Source: CAIMUM01 sp034429715
GTDB taxonomy: Bacteria; Chloroflexota; Dehalococcoidia; GIF9; UBA5629
DNA length: 54,014 nucleotides
Assembly: GCA_034429715.1 (NCBI GenBank)
Contig: DAOUFR010000015.1
Location: 1-54,014 of the forward strand
Direction of reading: 5' to 3'
Below, one piece after another: positions 1 through 7,846 of this stretch. The translations under genes were made by a program, and so were the position numbers. The notes under the pieces were generated by a model. It worked only from the letters and a program-made list of their open reading frames with translations. It made no database searches and was not told where the DNA came from. Position 1 is the first letter of the stretch. Each line of letters starts with the position of its first letter.

Positions 1-38
1 TTCAGGACCAATCTGAAAGACAGGATGTAAACCTTCTC

Positions 39-1028
39 TCAACGGGAAAACGGATGGCCTTCGCGGTGGAAGTCCGGCAGATAATGATCGGCGGAGTCCA
101 GTTGCTGCAGCCATCCGTTATCCAGGCCGAGGCTGTTTACGATCTCAACTACCTCGCGATACTCTCCCGCACTTATTCTTCTTGCCAGTAGAGGTTCATC
201 GGGAGCATGATGGCAGGGATAATACTGCGCCATGATACTCAGTGTAACGTCCCGCGATAGTGCCGTGGCCACCCATTTCAATGAGTCCTCACTTCCCGCC
301 AGCCTGTTGGGCAGGATAAGGTGCCTCAATATCATTCCGCTTTGTGCGATACCTTTATCGTCCGTTATCAGATTTCCGACCTGCCGGTACATCTCCGCTA
401 TGGCTGGACGGCTGTATTCGACATATTTGCGGGCATCGGAGAATCTTTTTGCCCATTTATCGGAAGCGTATTTGATATCGGGGAGATAAATATCGACTAT
501 GCCGTCCAGCAAGGACAGGGTCTTTAAGGAGTCGTATGCGTTGGTGTTGTATACGATGGGGATATTGAGTCCCAGAGGCACTGCCTGACAGATCGCTTCC
601 ACAATCTGCGGCACGTAGTGAGTAGGGGAGACCAGATTAATGTTATGGCAGTGCAATTCCTCCTGCAGGTAAAGCATCATCTGCGCCAGGCCGCGGCTGT
701 CAAGCTGTTCATAGGGACCATGTCCCTGGCTGATCTGGCTGTTCTGGCAGTAAACGCACCTCAGGTTGCAGCCGCTGAAAAATATCGTTCCGGAGCCCCT
801 TGTCCCTGAGAGAACCGGTTCCTCTCCATGATGGGCGCAGCGGCTGGCCACCGATACCAGCCTGCCGGACTTGCAGTATCCGCTGTTGCCTTCAAGGCGG
901 TTTACGCCACATACGCGGGGACAGATATCGCATTTGACCAGGCGCCTTTTCAGCCGTTCTGCCCGTTCATTCAACTCACCAGATTCATATAGCGAAGGGT
1001 ATCTACAGTTTTCCATCATATCATGCAC
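39..1028 (-). CDS. PflX-like radical SAM protein (COG1313 type)
   Basis: A 329-residue protein of the pyruvate-formate-lyase-activating-enzyme-like radical SAM group. The SAM-cluster motif GCNLRCVYCQN (CX3CX2C) lies near residue 86. Ahead of it is a Cys-rich stretch, CDICPRVCGVNRLEGNSGYC, around residues 33-52, as in the PflX family. It should bind a [4Fe-4S] cluster and generate a 5'-deoxyadenosyl radical in the cytoplasm; its substrate is unknown. The frame opens at GTG 1028, with in-frame ATGs at 1019 and 1016. No clear Shine-Dalgarno is seen, so the start is uncertain by three or four residues. It is divergent from the kinase/RubisCO-like operon, and no pyruvate formate-lyase is present to be its partner. 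Confidence 0.88.
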   Translation of the reverse strand: MHDMMENCRYPSLYESGELNERAERLKRRLVKCDICPRVCGVNRLEGNSGYCKSGRLVSVASRCAHHGEEPVLSGTRGSGTIFFSGCNLRCVYCQNSQISQGHGPYEQLDSRGLAQMMLYLQEELHCHNINLVSPTHYVPQIVEAICQAVPLGLNIPIVYNTNAYDSLKTLSLLDGIVDIYLPDIKYASDKWAKRFSDARKYVEYSRPAIAEMYRQVGNLITDDKGIAQSGMILRHLILPNRLAGSEDSLKWVATALSRDVTLSIMAQYYPCHHAPDEPLLARRISAGEYREVVEIVNSLGLDNGWLQQLDSADHYLPDFHREGHPFSR

Positions 1029-1097
1029 TTATACAAGTAAAATTATGGCCAGATTTTAACTGAAAAGCCCTGCTTTTGCGAGGGCGCGCCAATCGTT

Positions 1098-1126
1098 TTG
1101 ACAAAGGAACTCCATTATATTATATT
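1098..1126 (+). promoter_or_regulatory. Sigma70-type promoter of the kinase/RubisCO-like operon
   Basis: TTGACA at 1098-1103 is separated by exactly 17 bp from TATATT at 1121-1126, a near-consensus housekeeping promoter on the plus strand. The predicted start of transcription, about 1132-1134, falls on the left arm of the palindrome at 1130-1155. The 5' leader would be about 170 nt before the ATG at 1302. Seen in sequence; activity is inferred. Confidence 0.7.
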
Positions 1127-1129
1127 GTT

Positions 1130-1155
1130 GTGGAGAGCGAACGGTCGCTCTCCAC
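1130..1155. promoter_or_regulatory. Perfect inverted repeat at the predicted transcription start
   Basis: Eleven-base arms GTGGAGAGCGA and TCGCTCTCCAC are separated by ACGG. There is no T-tract, so it does not look like an intrinsic terminator. Its place immediately downstream of the -10 element suits a repressor operator or a 5'-UTR stem-loop that stabilises the operon mRNA. Confidence 0.6.
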
Positions 1156-1213
1156 CTTTCATTAAAACGAGTCCAGTTTTTCGCTAGCCATTATTTTGAA
1201 GTGACATGTATGT

Positions 1214-1227
1214 TTGATTCCGGTCAA
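1214..1227. promoter_or_regulatory. FNR/CRP-like dyad in the kinase operon leader
   Basis: TTGATTCCGGTCAA matches the FNR-type consensus TTGAT-N4-ATCAA with one mismatch and sits inside the longer dyad TTTGATTCCGGTCAAA (1213-1228). It is downstream of the best promoter, so it would act as a roadblock or serve a second, unseen promoter. A chance match is possible. Confidence 0.3.
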
Positions 1228-1301
1228 ATGAATGTGTATTATTATGTACGGTTTAGTCGGCGGCGACCAACTCCACTGAATGATTCGGGGGGCGAGATTT
1301 T

Positions 1302-2837
1302 ATGGCGAAGTACATAGTTGCACATGACGTCGGCACCAGCAATACCAAGGCGGTACTTGTGGATGTAGAAGGGAAGGTACACGGCAGGGTTGTCAGCCCT
1401 TATGATATCAAGTATCCCAAACCCGGCTGGGCCGAGCAGGACCCGGAGGATTGGTGGAAGGCCATGACCACCTCAACCAAACAGCTGATGGCCGAGACCG
1501 ACGTATCCCCGGCGGACGTACTGTGCGTTATTAATTCGTCACAATTAATCGGCATAGTGCCCATGGACGATGCGGGTGCTGCGCTCAGGCATGGCATCAT
1601 CTGGCTGGACAGCAGGGCGCCGGAAGAAGCCAGGTGGGTCATGAACAAATTCCTCGGCCCCGCCGTTTTCACAGCTATAGCTGGCGCCTCAATCACGGGC
1701 AAGGATGGGATACCCAAGCTGCTCTGGATAAAGAAAAACGAGCCGGACGTGTACAGGCGGATGAAATATTTTCTCGATGTGAGCGGCTATCTCAACTATC
1801 GCTGCTCAGGCCAGATGTACATGAGCCGGAGCAACGCCTCGGCTTTCGGGCTGGACCTCAAGAAAAAAAACTGGATGGAAATGATTTTTGGCTATGTTGG
1901 TTTCGATATCAGGAAACTGGCTCCGCTGTGCGATTCAACGGATAAGATCGGAGGATTGACGGCTGAGGCTGCCGCACTGATGGGTTTGCTGGAGGGTACG
2001 CCCGTCATGGGAGGTACCGGCGACATACAGTCGGCGGCTGTTGGCTCCGGCGCTATGGGCGAGGGGGGCGGGCATATCAGCATGGGTACATCGGCCTGGA
2101 TAGGCGTGGTGACAAAGAAAATACTTTCAGGTAAAAGCGGTGTTGTCAGCACGCAATCAGCCGATCCCGGCAAGATTCTCCTGCTGGGGCAGATGGAGCT
2201 GGCTGGAGGATGTCTCCGCTGGCTGGGTGATGAGATGTGCAGGCTGGAGAAAGCTGATGCAACTATGACCAATATATTCGGTTTCATGGACACCAGGGTG
2301 GAACAGGTGCCGGCAGGATCCGATTACCTGATATTTACACCCTGGATGTATGGCGAAAGGGCTCCCGTGGCCGATGCTTTTATCCGTTCCGGCTTCTATA
2401 ACCTGACTCCGGAACATACCCGCGAACATTTGATAAAAGCGGTCTATGAGGGTGTAGCTTATAATTTGAGATGGATAATCGAGGTGGTCGAGAAACAGTT
2501 CAAATTCCCTCTACCGTCATTGCGCGTCATTGGGGGGGGCGCACTCGGCCATCCCTGGATGCAGATACTGGCGGACGTGACCGGAAAGAAAATACAACCT
2601 GTGCATAATCCGCAGGAAGCCGGTGCGGTCGGGGCCGCGATGACGGCGGCGGTGGGGCTGGGCATATACAAGGATTTCGAGAGCCTGAAGGATGTGGTAT
2701 CCCCTGAGTTCACGTTTGAACCGCGGGCCGCCAACCGGGAGGTATACGATTTTCTCTATGTTCTTTACAAGGAGCTTTATACTGATTTAAAGGGCTTCTA
2801 TACAAGAATAAATAAAGACCGTTGTGAACAGGTTTAA
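1302..2837 (+). CDS. FGGY-family carbohydrate kinase (xylulokinase-like)
   Basis: A 511-residue ATP-dependent sugar or polyol kinase of the FGGY family, the usual length for the family. The N-terminal phosphate-binding strand DVGTSNTK is at residues 9-16. The substrate-lobe motif PGWAEQDPEDWW is near 41-52 and WLDSRA near 101. The probable catalytic Asp is in GGTGD near 241, and the ATP-lobe motif IGGGALGHPW is near 410. The family phosphorylates xylulose, ribulose, glycerol, erythritol and similar substrates; the substrate cannot be fixed from sequence. First gene of the operon. The RubisCO-like gene follows 14 bp later, suggesting that the kinase makes, or leads to, its phosphorylated substrate. 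Confidence 0.93.
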   Translation: MAKYIVAHDVGTSNTKAVLVDVEGKVHGRVVSPYDIKYPKPGWAEQDPEDWWKAMTTSTKQLMAETDVSPADVLCVINSSQLIGIVPMDDAGAALRHGIIWLDSRAPEEARWVMNKFLGPAVFTAIAGASITGKDGIPKLLWIKKNEPDVYRRMKYFLDVSGYLNYRCSGQMYMSRSNASAFGLDLKKKNWMEMIFGYVGFDIRKLAPLCDSTDKIGGLTAEAAALMGLLEGTPVMGGTGDIQSAAVGSGAMGEGGGHISMGTSAWIGVVTKKILSGKSGVVSTQSADPGKILLLGQMELAGGCLRWLGDEMCRLEKADATMTNIFGFMDTRVEQVPAGSDYLIFTPWMYGERAPVADAFIRSGFYNLTPEHTREHLIKAVYEGVAYNLRWIIEVVEKQFKFPLPSLRVIGGGALGHPWMQILADVTGKKIQPVHNPQEAGAVGAAMTAAVGLGIYKDFESLKDVVSPEFTFEPRAANREVYDFLYVLYKELYTDLKGFYTRINKDRCEQV

Positions 2838-2851
2838 AAAAGGAGGACGAT

Positions 2852-4156
2852 ATGAACAGAGAAGATATGTTGAGCCAGCCTCTGGCTCTACCCGATGGGG
2901 TGGACTACGACGATTATATCATCGGTACCTACGTTGTCACAGGTCCCGCCGGATTACCTATGGCCACGGTAGCGCCTTTCCTGGCTGTGGAGCAGAGCAC
3001 AGGTACCTGGGTGGCTGTGCCGGGCGAGACCCCCGAGGTGCGAAGGAATCACGTGGCCAAGGTGATCGGGGTCTACGAGTTGCCCGACTATGAGTTTGGT
3101 TTGCCGACCGGGTTGCAGGAAAGGAGCTGGTTTGTCCAGATAGCATTCCCCTTCGTGAATATCGGCTCGCAGATTCCCATGATGCTGACCGCCGTAGTCG
3201 GCAACATCTCCATGGCAGGCCAGATCAAGCTGGTCGACGTCAGGTTCCCCAAGAAATATGTCTCCGGTTTCAAGGGTCCCAAGTTCGGTATCGACGGCAT
3301 ACGTAAACTGCTGGGCGTCAAGAAGCGTCCCCTGCTCAATAACATGGTCAAACCCTGCACGGGCTATCCGCTGGAAGTGGGAGCCGAGCTTTTCAAACTG
3401 GCCGCAATGGGTGGATGCGACATTATCAAGGACGATGAACTGATTGCCGATGCCTCGTTCAATTCCATGGCCGGCCGTGTTAAGCGCTATATGCAGATTG
3501 AGAAGCAGGTCTTCGAGAAGACGGGAGAGCACACGCTTTACTCGGTGAATGTAAGCGACAGCGTACCCAAGGTCTTCGAAAATGCCCGGAGGGCTGTGGA
3601 GCTGGGCGCCAACGCCATCATGCTGAACTATGTGGCTGTCGGCCTGACCGTTCTGCAGGCTCTTGCAGAGGATCCGAAGATCAACGTGCCCATTCTGGCC
3701 CACATGGACGTCGCAGGCGCACTTTATATGTCGCCTATGCACGGAATAAGCTCACATCTGGTACTGGGTAAATTGCCGCGTTTGGCCGGCGCAGATATAG
3801 TGGTCATACCCGCACCTTATGGAAAGGCGCCTGTTATCTCCGATAAATTCGAAACGATGGCCAGGAATCTTACCTATCCGCTTTACCAGCTGAAGCCCGC
3901 CTGGCCGATGGCGTCCGGCGGTATAACACCTACCATGGTACCCAAGGTCATGCAGGTGCTGGGCAACGATATCGTTATCGGCTCCGGCGGCGGCATTCAC
4001 GCCCATCCGCAGGGCCCGGTGGCCGGCGGCAAGGCTTTCCGCCAGGCTATAGATGCCACCCTGAAGGGCATTTCCCTTGCAGAGTATGCCAAGACGCACA
4101 AGGAGCTGTCGGCTATAGTCAACCTGTGGGGAGACCCGTTTAAAAAGGGTGTATAG
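2852..4156 (+). CDS. RubisCO-like protein, form IV
   Basis: A 434-residue homologue of the RubisCO large subunit, with a strong AGGAGG site before ATG 2852. By motif alignment with spinach numbering, many active-site residues are kept: E60 (E47), T65 (T52), N123 (N118), K175 (K167), the carbamylated K201 and metal ligands D203/E204 (K193, D195, E196 in KDDE), H294 (H284), K334 (K325), S379 (S355) and the phosphate-binding glycines (379-381). K177 is Cys169, R295 is Met285, and H327 is apparently hydrophobic. This pattern fits a form IV enolase or decarboxylase, not a CO2-fixing enzyme. Known form IV members act in methionine salvage (MtnW) and apionate breakdown. No methionine-salvage gene is nearby, and the kinase neighbour suggests a phosphorylated sugar-acid or ketose substrate. 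Confidence 0.92.
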   Translation: MNREDMLSQPLALPDGVDYDDYIIGTYVVTGPAGLPMATVAPFLAVEQSTGTWVAVPGETPEVRRNHVAKVIGVYELPDYEFGLPTGLQERSWFVQIAFPFVNIGSQIPMMLTAVVGNISMAGQIKLVDVRFPKKYVSGFKGPKFGIDGIRKLLGVKKRPLLNNMVKPCTGYPLEVGAELFKLAAMGGCDIIKDDELIADASFNSMAGRVKRYMQIEKQVFEKTGEHTLYSVNVSDSVPKVFENARRAVELGANAIMLNYVAVGLTVLQALAEDPKINVPILAHMDVAGALYMSPMHGISSHLVLGKLPRLAGADIVVIPAPYGKAPVISDKFETMARNLTYPLYQLKPAWPMASGGITPTMVPKVMQVLGNDIVIGSGGGIHAHPQGPVAGGKAFRQAIDATLKGISLAEYAKTHKELSAIVNLWGDPFKKGV

Positions 4157-4216
4157 GGCGTTTGCTGCCAGGCAGAAGAGAGGCCCCGTTATCATGTTTG
4201 AACTCGGAGGACGATC

Positions 4217-5674
4217 ATGACGGAAGAACAACGTTATTCAATTTCTGAATACCATGACGTGGATGATATTTATCGTCGCCTGTATGCCCTGGTAGGCCAG
4301 CCCATGAGAAAGATACGTCCGGAAAAAATGCAGGAGTACCTCGATTATTTCGAGTCTAAATGCAAACGATCGAGGGTAATGACCGATGAGGCCAAACGTT
4401 TTATTCCGGGTGGAGTTCAACACAACCTGGCCTTTAATCATCCCTTCCCCATCGCTATAGAGAAAGCGGATGGAGCCTACCTCTGGGATGTGGACGGCAA
4501 CCGGTACATCGACTTTCTGCAGGCCGGTGGCCCCATAGTCTTAGGCAACAACTACGCTCCTGTGCGCCAGAAGATCATAGAACTGCTGCAGAACTGCGAG
4601 CCTGTGACGGGACTGTTTCATGAGTATGAGCTGAAGCTGGCGGAACTGATCAACCGCTTTATGCCCAACGTTGAGATGTTCCGCATGCTGGGATCGGGTA
4701 CCGAGAGCGTTATGGCAGCCATCCGGGCGGCACGCACGTTCACTAAAAAGAAGAAGGTCATAAAGGTCGGCGGCGCCTATCATGGGTGGAGCGACCAGAT
4801 GGTCTACGGGATGCACATTCCCGGCACGGGAAGGTTTGAAGCCAAGGGCATTCCCCCCGGCTGTAGTTCGGGTACCCAGGAGTTCTTCCCCAATGATGTG
4901 GGAGCGCTTAAGCGCCTGCTCGCCAGAAATCGCCTGTTCGGCGGGACGGCCGCTGTCATAGTGGAACCGGTGGGCCCTGAAAGCGGCACGCGCCCGGTGC
5001 CCTTTGACTTTAATAAAAAGGTAAGGGAGCTTTGCACCGAGTTTGGCGCATTGCTCATTTTCGACGAGGTGGTAACAGGATTCAGGTTGGGCATGGGCGG
5101 CGCCCAGGGTTATTTCAACGTTAAACCCGACCTGACCATCTTCGGCAAATGTGTAGCAGGCGGCTATCCAATGGCCGGCGGCGTGGGAGGGAGAGCTGAC
5201 ATAATCCAGTGCTTCGCAGCCGGTATTGGAGGGGCCTCGGCGGAACGGGCCTACGTGGGTGGGACGCTTTCGGCCAATCCCCTATCGTGCGCTGCGGGAT
5301 ATTTCAGCCTGCTCGAGATGGAGAGGACCAACGCGCCGGTGCTTGCAGGAAGGGCGGGCGACCGGCTGACCAGGGGCCTGCAGGCTATAATAGACAAATA
5401 CAAGCTGCCTTTTGTAGTTTATAACCAGGGTTCGATCGTACACCTTGAGACCTCAGGAGTAATGCTGCTCGATTTCCGCAATCCGCTGAAGCTTTTAAAG
5501 GAGATGAAACCGCGTAAGCATATGATTGAAGAGATGGGCGCGGCCTATATGGCCAATGGACTGATAACGCTGGCAGGCTCAAGGGTGTACACCAGTATGG
5601 CTGACACAGACGCAGTGATTGATGAGGCACTGGCCAGTTTTGAGAGAGTATTTTCCAGCGTGGAAGGAGTATAA
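4217..5674 (+). CDS. Class III PLP aminotransferase (glutamate-1-semialdehyde aminomutase-like)
   Basis: A 485-residue fold-type I PLP enzyme of the HemL-like group. It shows GSGTESVMAAIRAAR (phosphate binding, near 157), YHGW (PLP stacking, near 192), the acidic FDEVVTGFR segment (near 281) and the PLP lysine in FGKCVAGGYPMAG (near 313). An N-terminal extension of roughly 50 residues precedes the core, so it is longer than typical HemL. No other haem gene is nearby. Its place third in the kinase/RubisCO-like operon points to an amino-group transfer or aminomutase step on a small aldehyde or keto acid of that pathway. GGAGG precedes ATG 4217. The actual substrate is unknown. Confidence 0.88.
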   Translation: MTEEQRYSISEYHDVDDIYRRLYALVGQPMRKIRPEKMQEYLDYFESKCKRSRVMTDEAKRFIPGGVQHNLAFNHPFPIAIEKADGAYLWDVDGNRYIDFLQAGGPIVLGNNYAPVRQKIIELLQNCEPVTGLFHEYELKLAELINRFMPNVEMFRMLGSGTESVMAAIRAARTFTKKKKVIKVGGAYHGWSDQMVYGMHIPGTGRFEAKGIPPGCSSGTQEFFPNDVGALKRLLARNRLFGGTAAVIVEPVGPESGTRPVPFDFNKKVRELCTEFGALLIFDEVVTGFRLGMGGAQGYFNVKPDLTIFGKCVAGGYPMAGGVGGRADIIQCFAAGIGGASAERAYVGGTLSANPLSCAAGYFSLLEMERTNAPVLAGRAGDRLTRGLQAIIDKYKLPFVVYNQGSIVHLETSGVMLLDFRNPLKLLKEMKPRKHMIEEMGAAYMANGLITLAGSRVYTSMADTDAVIDEALASFERVFSSVEGV

Positions 5675-5703
5675 AAAATATTAGTAATTAGAAGGAGGCC
5701 CCA

Positions 5704-6042
5704 TTGGACCTGGCCGAAAAACAGACGGGAAATGTAAATGTTCTCAGCGTCGGCGGGAGGCTGGATGCCTACAGCGCTGCTGAGGCCGAGAAAAAAATCG
5801 ACTCGCTGATAGAAACAGGGAAGGTAAAGATAGTACTGAACTTGAATAGTCTGGAGTATATCAGCAGCTCCGGCCTGCGTGTATTCCTGGCGCAACTCAA
5901 GAAAGCGCGCAAGCAACAGGGTGATATAAAACTCTGCTGTATGAAACCGAATGTCAAGGAAGTCTTTGATATCGCCGGGTTCACGCAACTGTTCAATATT
6001 GCCGGGGATGAAGCTGAGGCCGTTGCCGGCTTCAGCGCCTGA
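5704..6042 (+). CDS. STAS-domain protein (anti-sigma factor antagonist-like)
   Basis: A 112-residue single STAS domain of the SpoIIAA/RsbV type. The phosphorylatable loop YISSSGLRVFL is near residues 51-61, and the serine run there is the usual kinase target. The start is TTG 5704, preceded by AAGGAGG with five bases spacing. It lies between the aminotransferase and the CoA-transferase and is only 2 bp from the latter, so it is co-transcribed. No cognate anti-sigma kinase or sigma factor is in the window. A STAS regulator inside a catabolic operon is unusual; it may report pathway state to a partner-switching system or act on an operon protein. Confidence 0.88.
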   Translation: MDLAEKQTGNVNVLSVGGRLDAYSAAEAEKKIDSLIETGKVKIVLNLNSLEYISSSGLRVFLAQLKKARKQQGDIKLCCMKPNVKEVFDIAGFTQLFNIAGDEAEAVAGFSA

Positions 6043-6044
6043 CC

Positions 6045-7352
6045 ATGCTGACGCCTAAATCGGAGTACAGGCGCAAGCTAACCACGCCTGAGCAGGCAGT
6101 CAGCGGCATTAAAAGCGGCAGCACCATTGTGCACGGACTTGCCGCCGCCGAGCCGCCCGCTCTTCTGCAGGCCATCGCCGACCGGCTGCGCGCGGGAGAT
6201 CTTTACGATCTCAAAGTGCATTCATTATTGCCCACCGGCAACGTTTCTAAAAGCCTGCTTTCTCCGGACCTCAGCGATTGCGTACAGGCCTTCTCCTGGT
6301 TTGTCAGCAAATCTTCGCGTTCGGCCGTCAAGGTGGGGCTGAATTATTACGTGCCAAACCATTTCCATCAGGTGCCGAGGCTGATGCGTGAAAACCTCGA
6401 TATAGACGTAACCGTCACCATGGTATCGCCCATGGATAAATCCGGATTCTTCAGCTTCGGTACGGCCAACGATTACACGTCCACTGTTGCCAGATGCTGC
6501 AAGCGTCTCATCGTTGAGGTAAACAAGAACCAGCCTCGCGTATTCGGCGATTCCTTGCTGCATGTCTCAGAGGTGGATGCCATCGTGGAGCACACTTCGC
6601 CGTTGATCGAATTCAAATGGCCCGGCCCCAGGCCCGAAGACGACGCCATAGGCAGTATGGTTGCCGGCCTTGTCCCCGACGGAGCCACCCTCCAGCTGGG
6701 ATTCGGTGGCTTGCCTAATGTGATCGCGATGAAGCTGGTCAATCACAAGGACCTTGGCGTCCATACAGAGGTTTTCGGCCCGGCTATGATAGAGCTTATT
6801 AAGAAAGGCGTGGTCACCGGTCGCAGAAAGAACATGCATATTGGGAAGCATGTTTTCACCGTGGCTGAGGGCACGCGTCAGATGTACCGCTTTATGCACG
6901 ATAACCCCAGCATGGAGAGTTACCCGGTCAGCTATACCAATGACCCCGCCGTAATCGCCAGGAACGACAATATGATATCGATCAACTCCATCATACAGGT
7001 TGACCTGCTGGGACAATGTAATGCCGAATCTCTGGGAGGATCACAGTACAGCGGTACGGGCGGCCAGCTTGATTACGTGCGTGGGGCGTATAACTCGAGG
7101 GGAGGCAAATCCATACTGGCCTTTTATTCCACAGCTAAAAGCGGTCAGGTTTCACGGGTGGTACCGAGATTGGGCAGCGGCGCCGTTATAACTACGCCCA
7201 GGATGGATGTACACTATCTGGTGACTGAGTATGGTACGATCAACCTGAAGGGGAGATCGACCAGGGATCGCGCGCTGGACATAATTAGCATAGCCCACCC
7301 ACGCTTCCGCGAATCGTTACAGCGGGAAGCGGAAAACATGTACCTTTTTTAG
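6045..7352 (+). CDS. Acetyl-CoA hydrolase/4-hydroxybutyrate CoA-transferase family protein
   Basis: A 435-residue family I-like CoA-transferase (Cat2/AbfT/acetyl-CoA hydrolase group), with GFGGLPNVIA near 222 and YSGTGGQLDYVRGA near 336, the latter typical of the C-terminal domain. The position normally carrying the catalytic Glu (N-[ST]-A-[IL]-E-V-D) reads INSIIQVDL, so the residue is Gln (codon CAG near 7000). A Gln also occurs in some subfamilies as I recall, so loss of activity is not proven. It starts 2 bp after the STAS stop without its own ribosome site, implying translational coupling. It probably moves CoA to or from an acid in the kinase/RubisCO-like pathway. A GC hairpin follows. 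Confidence 0.87.
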   Translation: MLTPKSEYRRKLTTPEQAVSGIKSGSTIVHGLAAAEPPALLQAIADRLRAGDLYDLKVHSLLPTGNVSKSLLSPDLSDCVQAFSWFVSKSSRSAVKVGLNYYVPNHFHQVPRLMRENLDIDVTVTMVSPMDKSGFFSFGTANDYTSTVARCCKRLIVEVNKNQPRVFGDSLLHVSEVDAIVEHTSPLIEFKWPGPRPEDDAIGSMVAGLVPDGATLQLGFGGLPNVIAMKLVNHKDLGVHTEVFGPAMIELIKKGVVTGRRKNMHIGKHVFTVAEGTRQMYRFMHDNPSMESYPVSYTNDPAVIARNDNMISINSIIQVDLLGQCNAESLGGSQYSGTGGQLDYVRGAYNSRGGKSILAFYSTAKSGQVSRVVPRLGSGAVITTPRMDVHYLVTEYGTINLKGRSTRDRALDIISIAHPRFRESLQREAENMYLF

Positions 7353-7368
7353 CGGGCCGTCCGGCCCG
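7353..7368 (+). terminator. Possible terminator hairpin after the CoA-transferase
   Basis: CGGGCCG and CGGCCCG arms (7353-7359 and 7362-7368) enclose two bases just after the stop codon. Only a weak T-rich tail (TCCTTC) follows, so this is a stem-loop at the operon end and not a textbook terminator. Confidence 0.45.
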
Positions 7369-7541
7369 TCCTTCAAATCCGAAACAGACCCTGCCTCGTT
7401 TCATTCCGTTTACGGTATTTACAATACTGCATAAAACTTTAAATCCAGAGAATTCCCGGGGATATGCCGGACTGTCCTGGCAGCCCATTACCATGGCAAA
7501 CTCACAAATCGTATAATCCCAAAATAGCTACGATAAAACCG

Positions 7542-7557
7542 ATTTAACAAGGTAAAT
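7542..7557. promoter_or_regulatory. 16-bp dyad, site 1 of a six-site family
   Basis: ATTTAACAAGGTAAAT shares both ends (ATTTA, GGTAAAT) with the perfect dyad at 9237-9252. It lies in the 478-bp gap (7369-7846) before the rhodanese. I see no gene in that gap; besides this site and site 2 it has only short GC-rich inverted repeats near 7740-7795. Confidence 0.45.
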
Positions 7558-7662
7558 AATGGAAATCCTTGCCGCAACTAAGCATTTTGCGGTACGCCTT
7601 TTCCTTACTGATTTCTGTAAAAAAATAAAGGCCGCAACCGATGTTTCAAAGGCGTTCATATG

Positions 7663-7678
7663 ATTTACTTTAATAAAG
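7663..7678. promoter_or_regulatory. 16-bp dyad, site 2 of the family
   Basis: ATTTACTTTAATAAAG is nearly identical to site 3 at 8869 (ATTCACTTTAGTAAAG). The similarity continues downstream, where both read GACAC followed within a few bases by CCGGGTA. It lies about 170 bp upstream of the rhodanese start. Confidence 0.5.
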
Positions 7679-7846
7679 ACACCGGGTACGTAAATATAGG
7701 ATTTTATGCTTGCCGGATGTAAATAGTCCGGACTTAGACGGCCGGTGCAGGCCGGACCGGCTGCGGCATGGAAAAAGGCGCCGGTTCAACCGGTTTAAAA
7801 GTTAATTGTGGTCGAAACAGCGGAAATAAAACGAAGGAGCACATCA

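Noticed and set aside
2852..4156. Genuine CO2-fixing RubisCO
   Set aside because: K177, R295 and H327 are replaced, and no phosphoribulokinase or other Calvin-cycle gene is near, so form IV is the better call.
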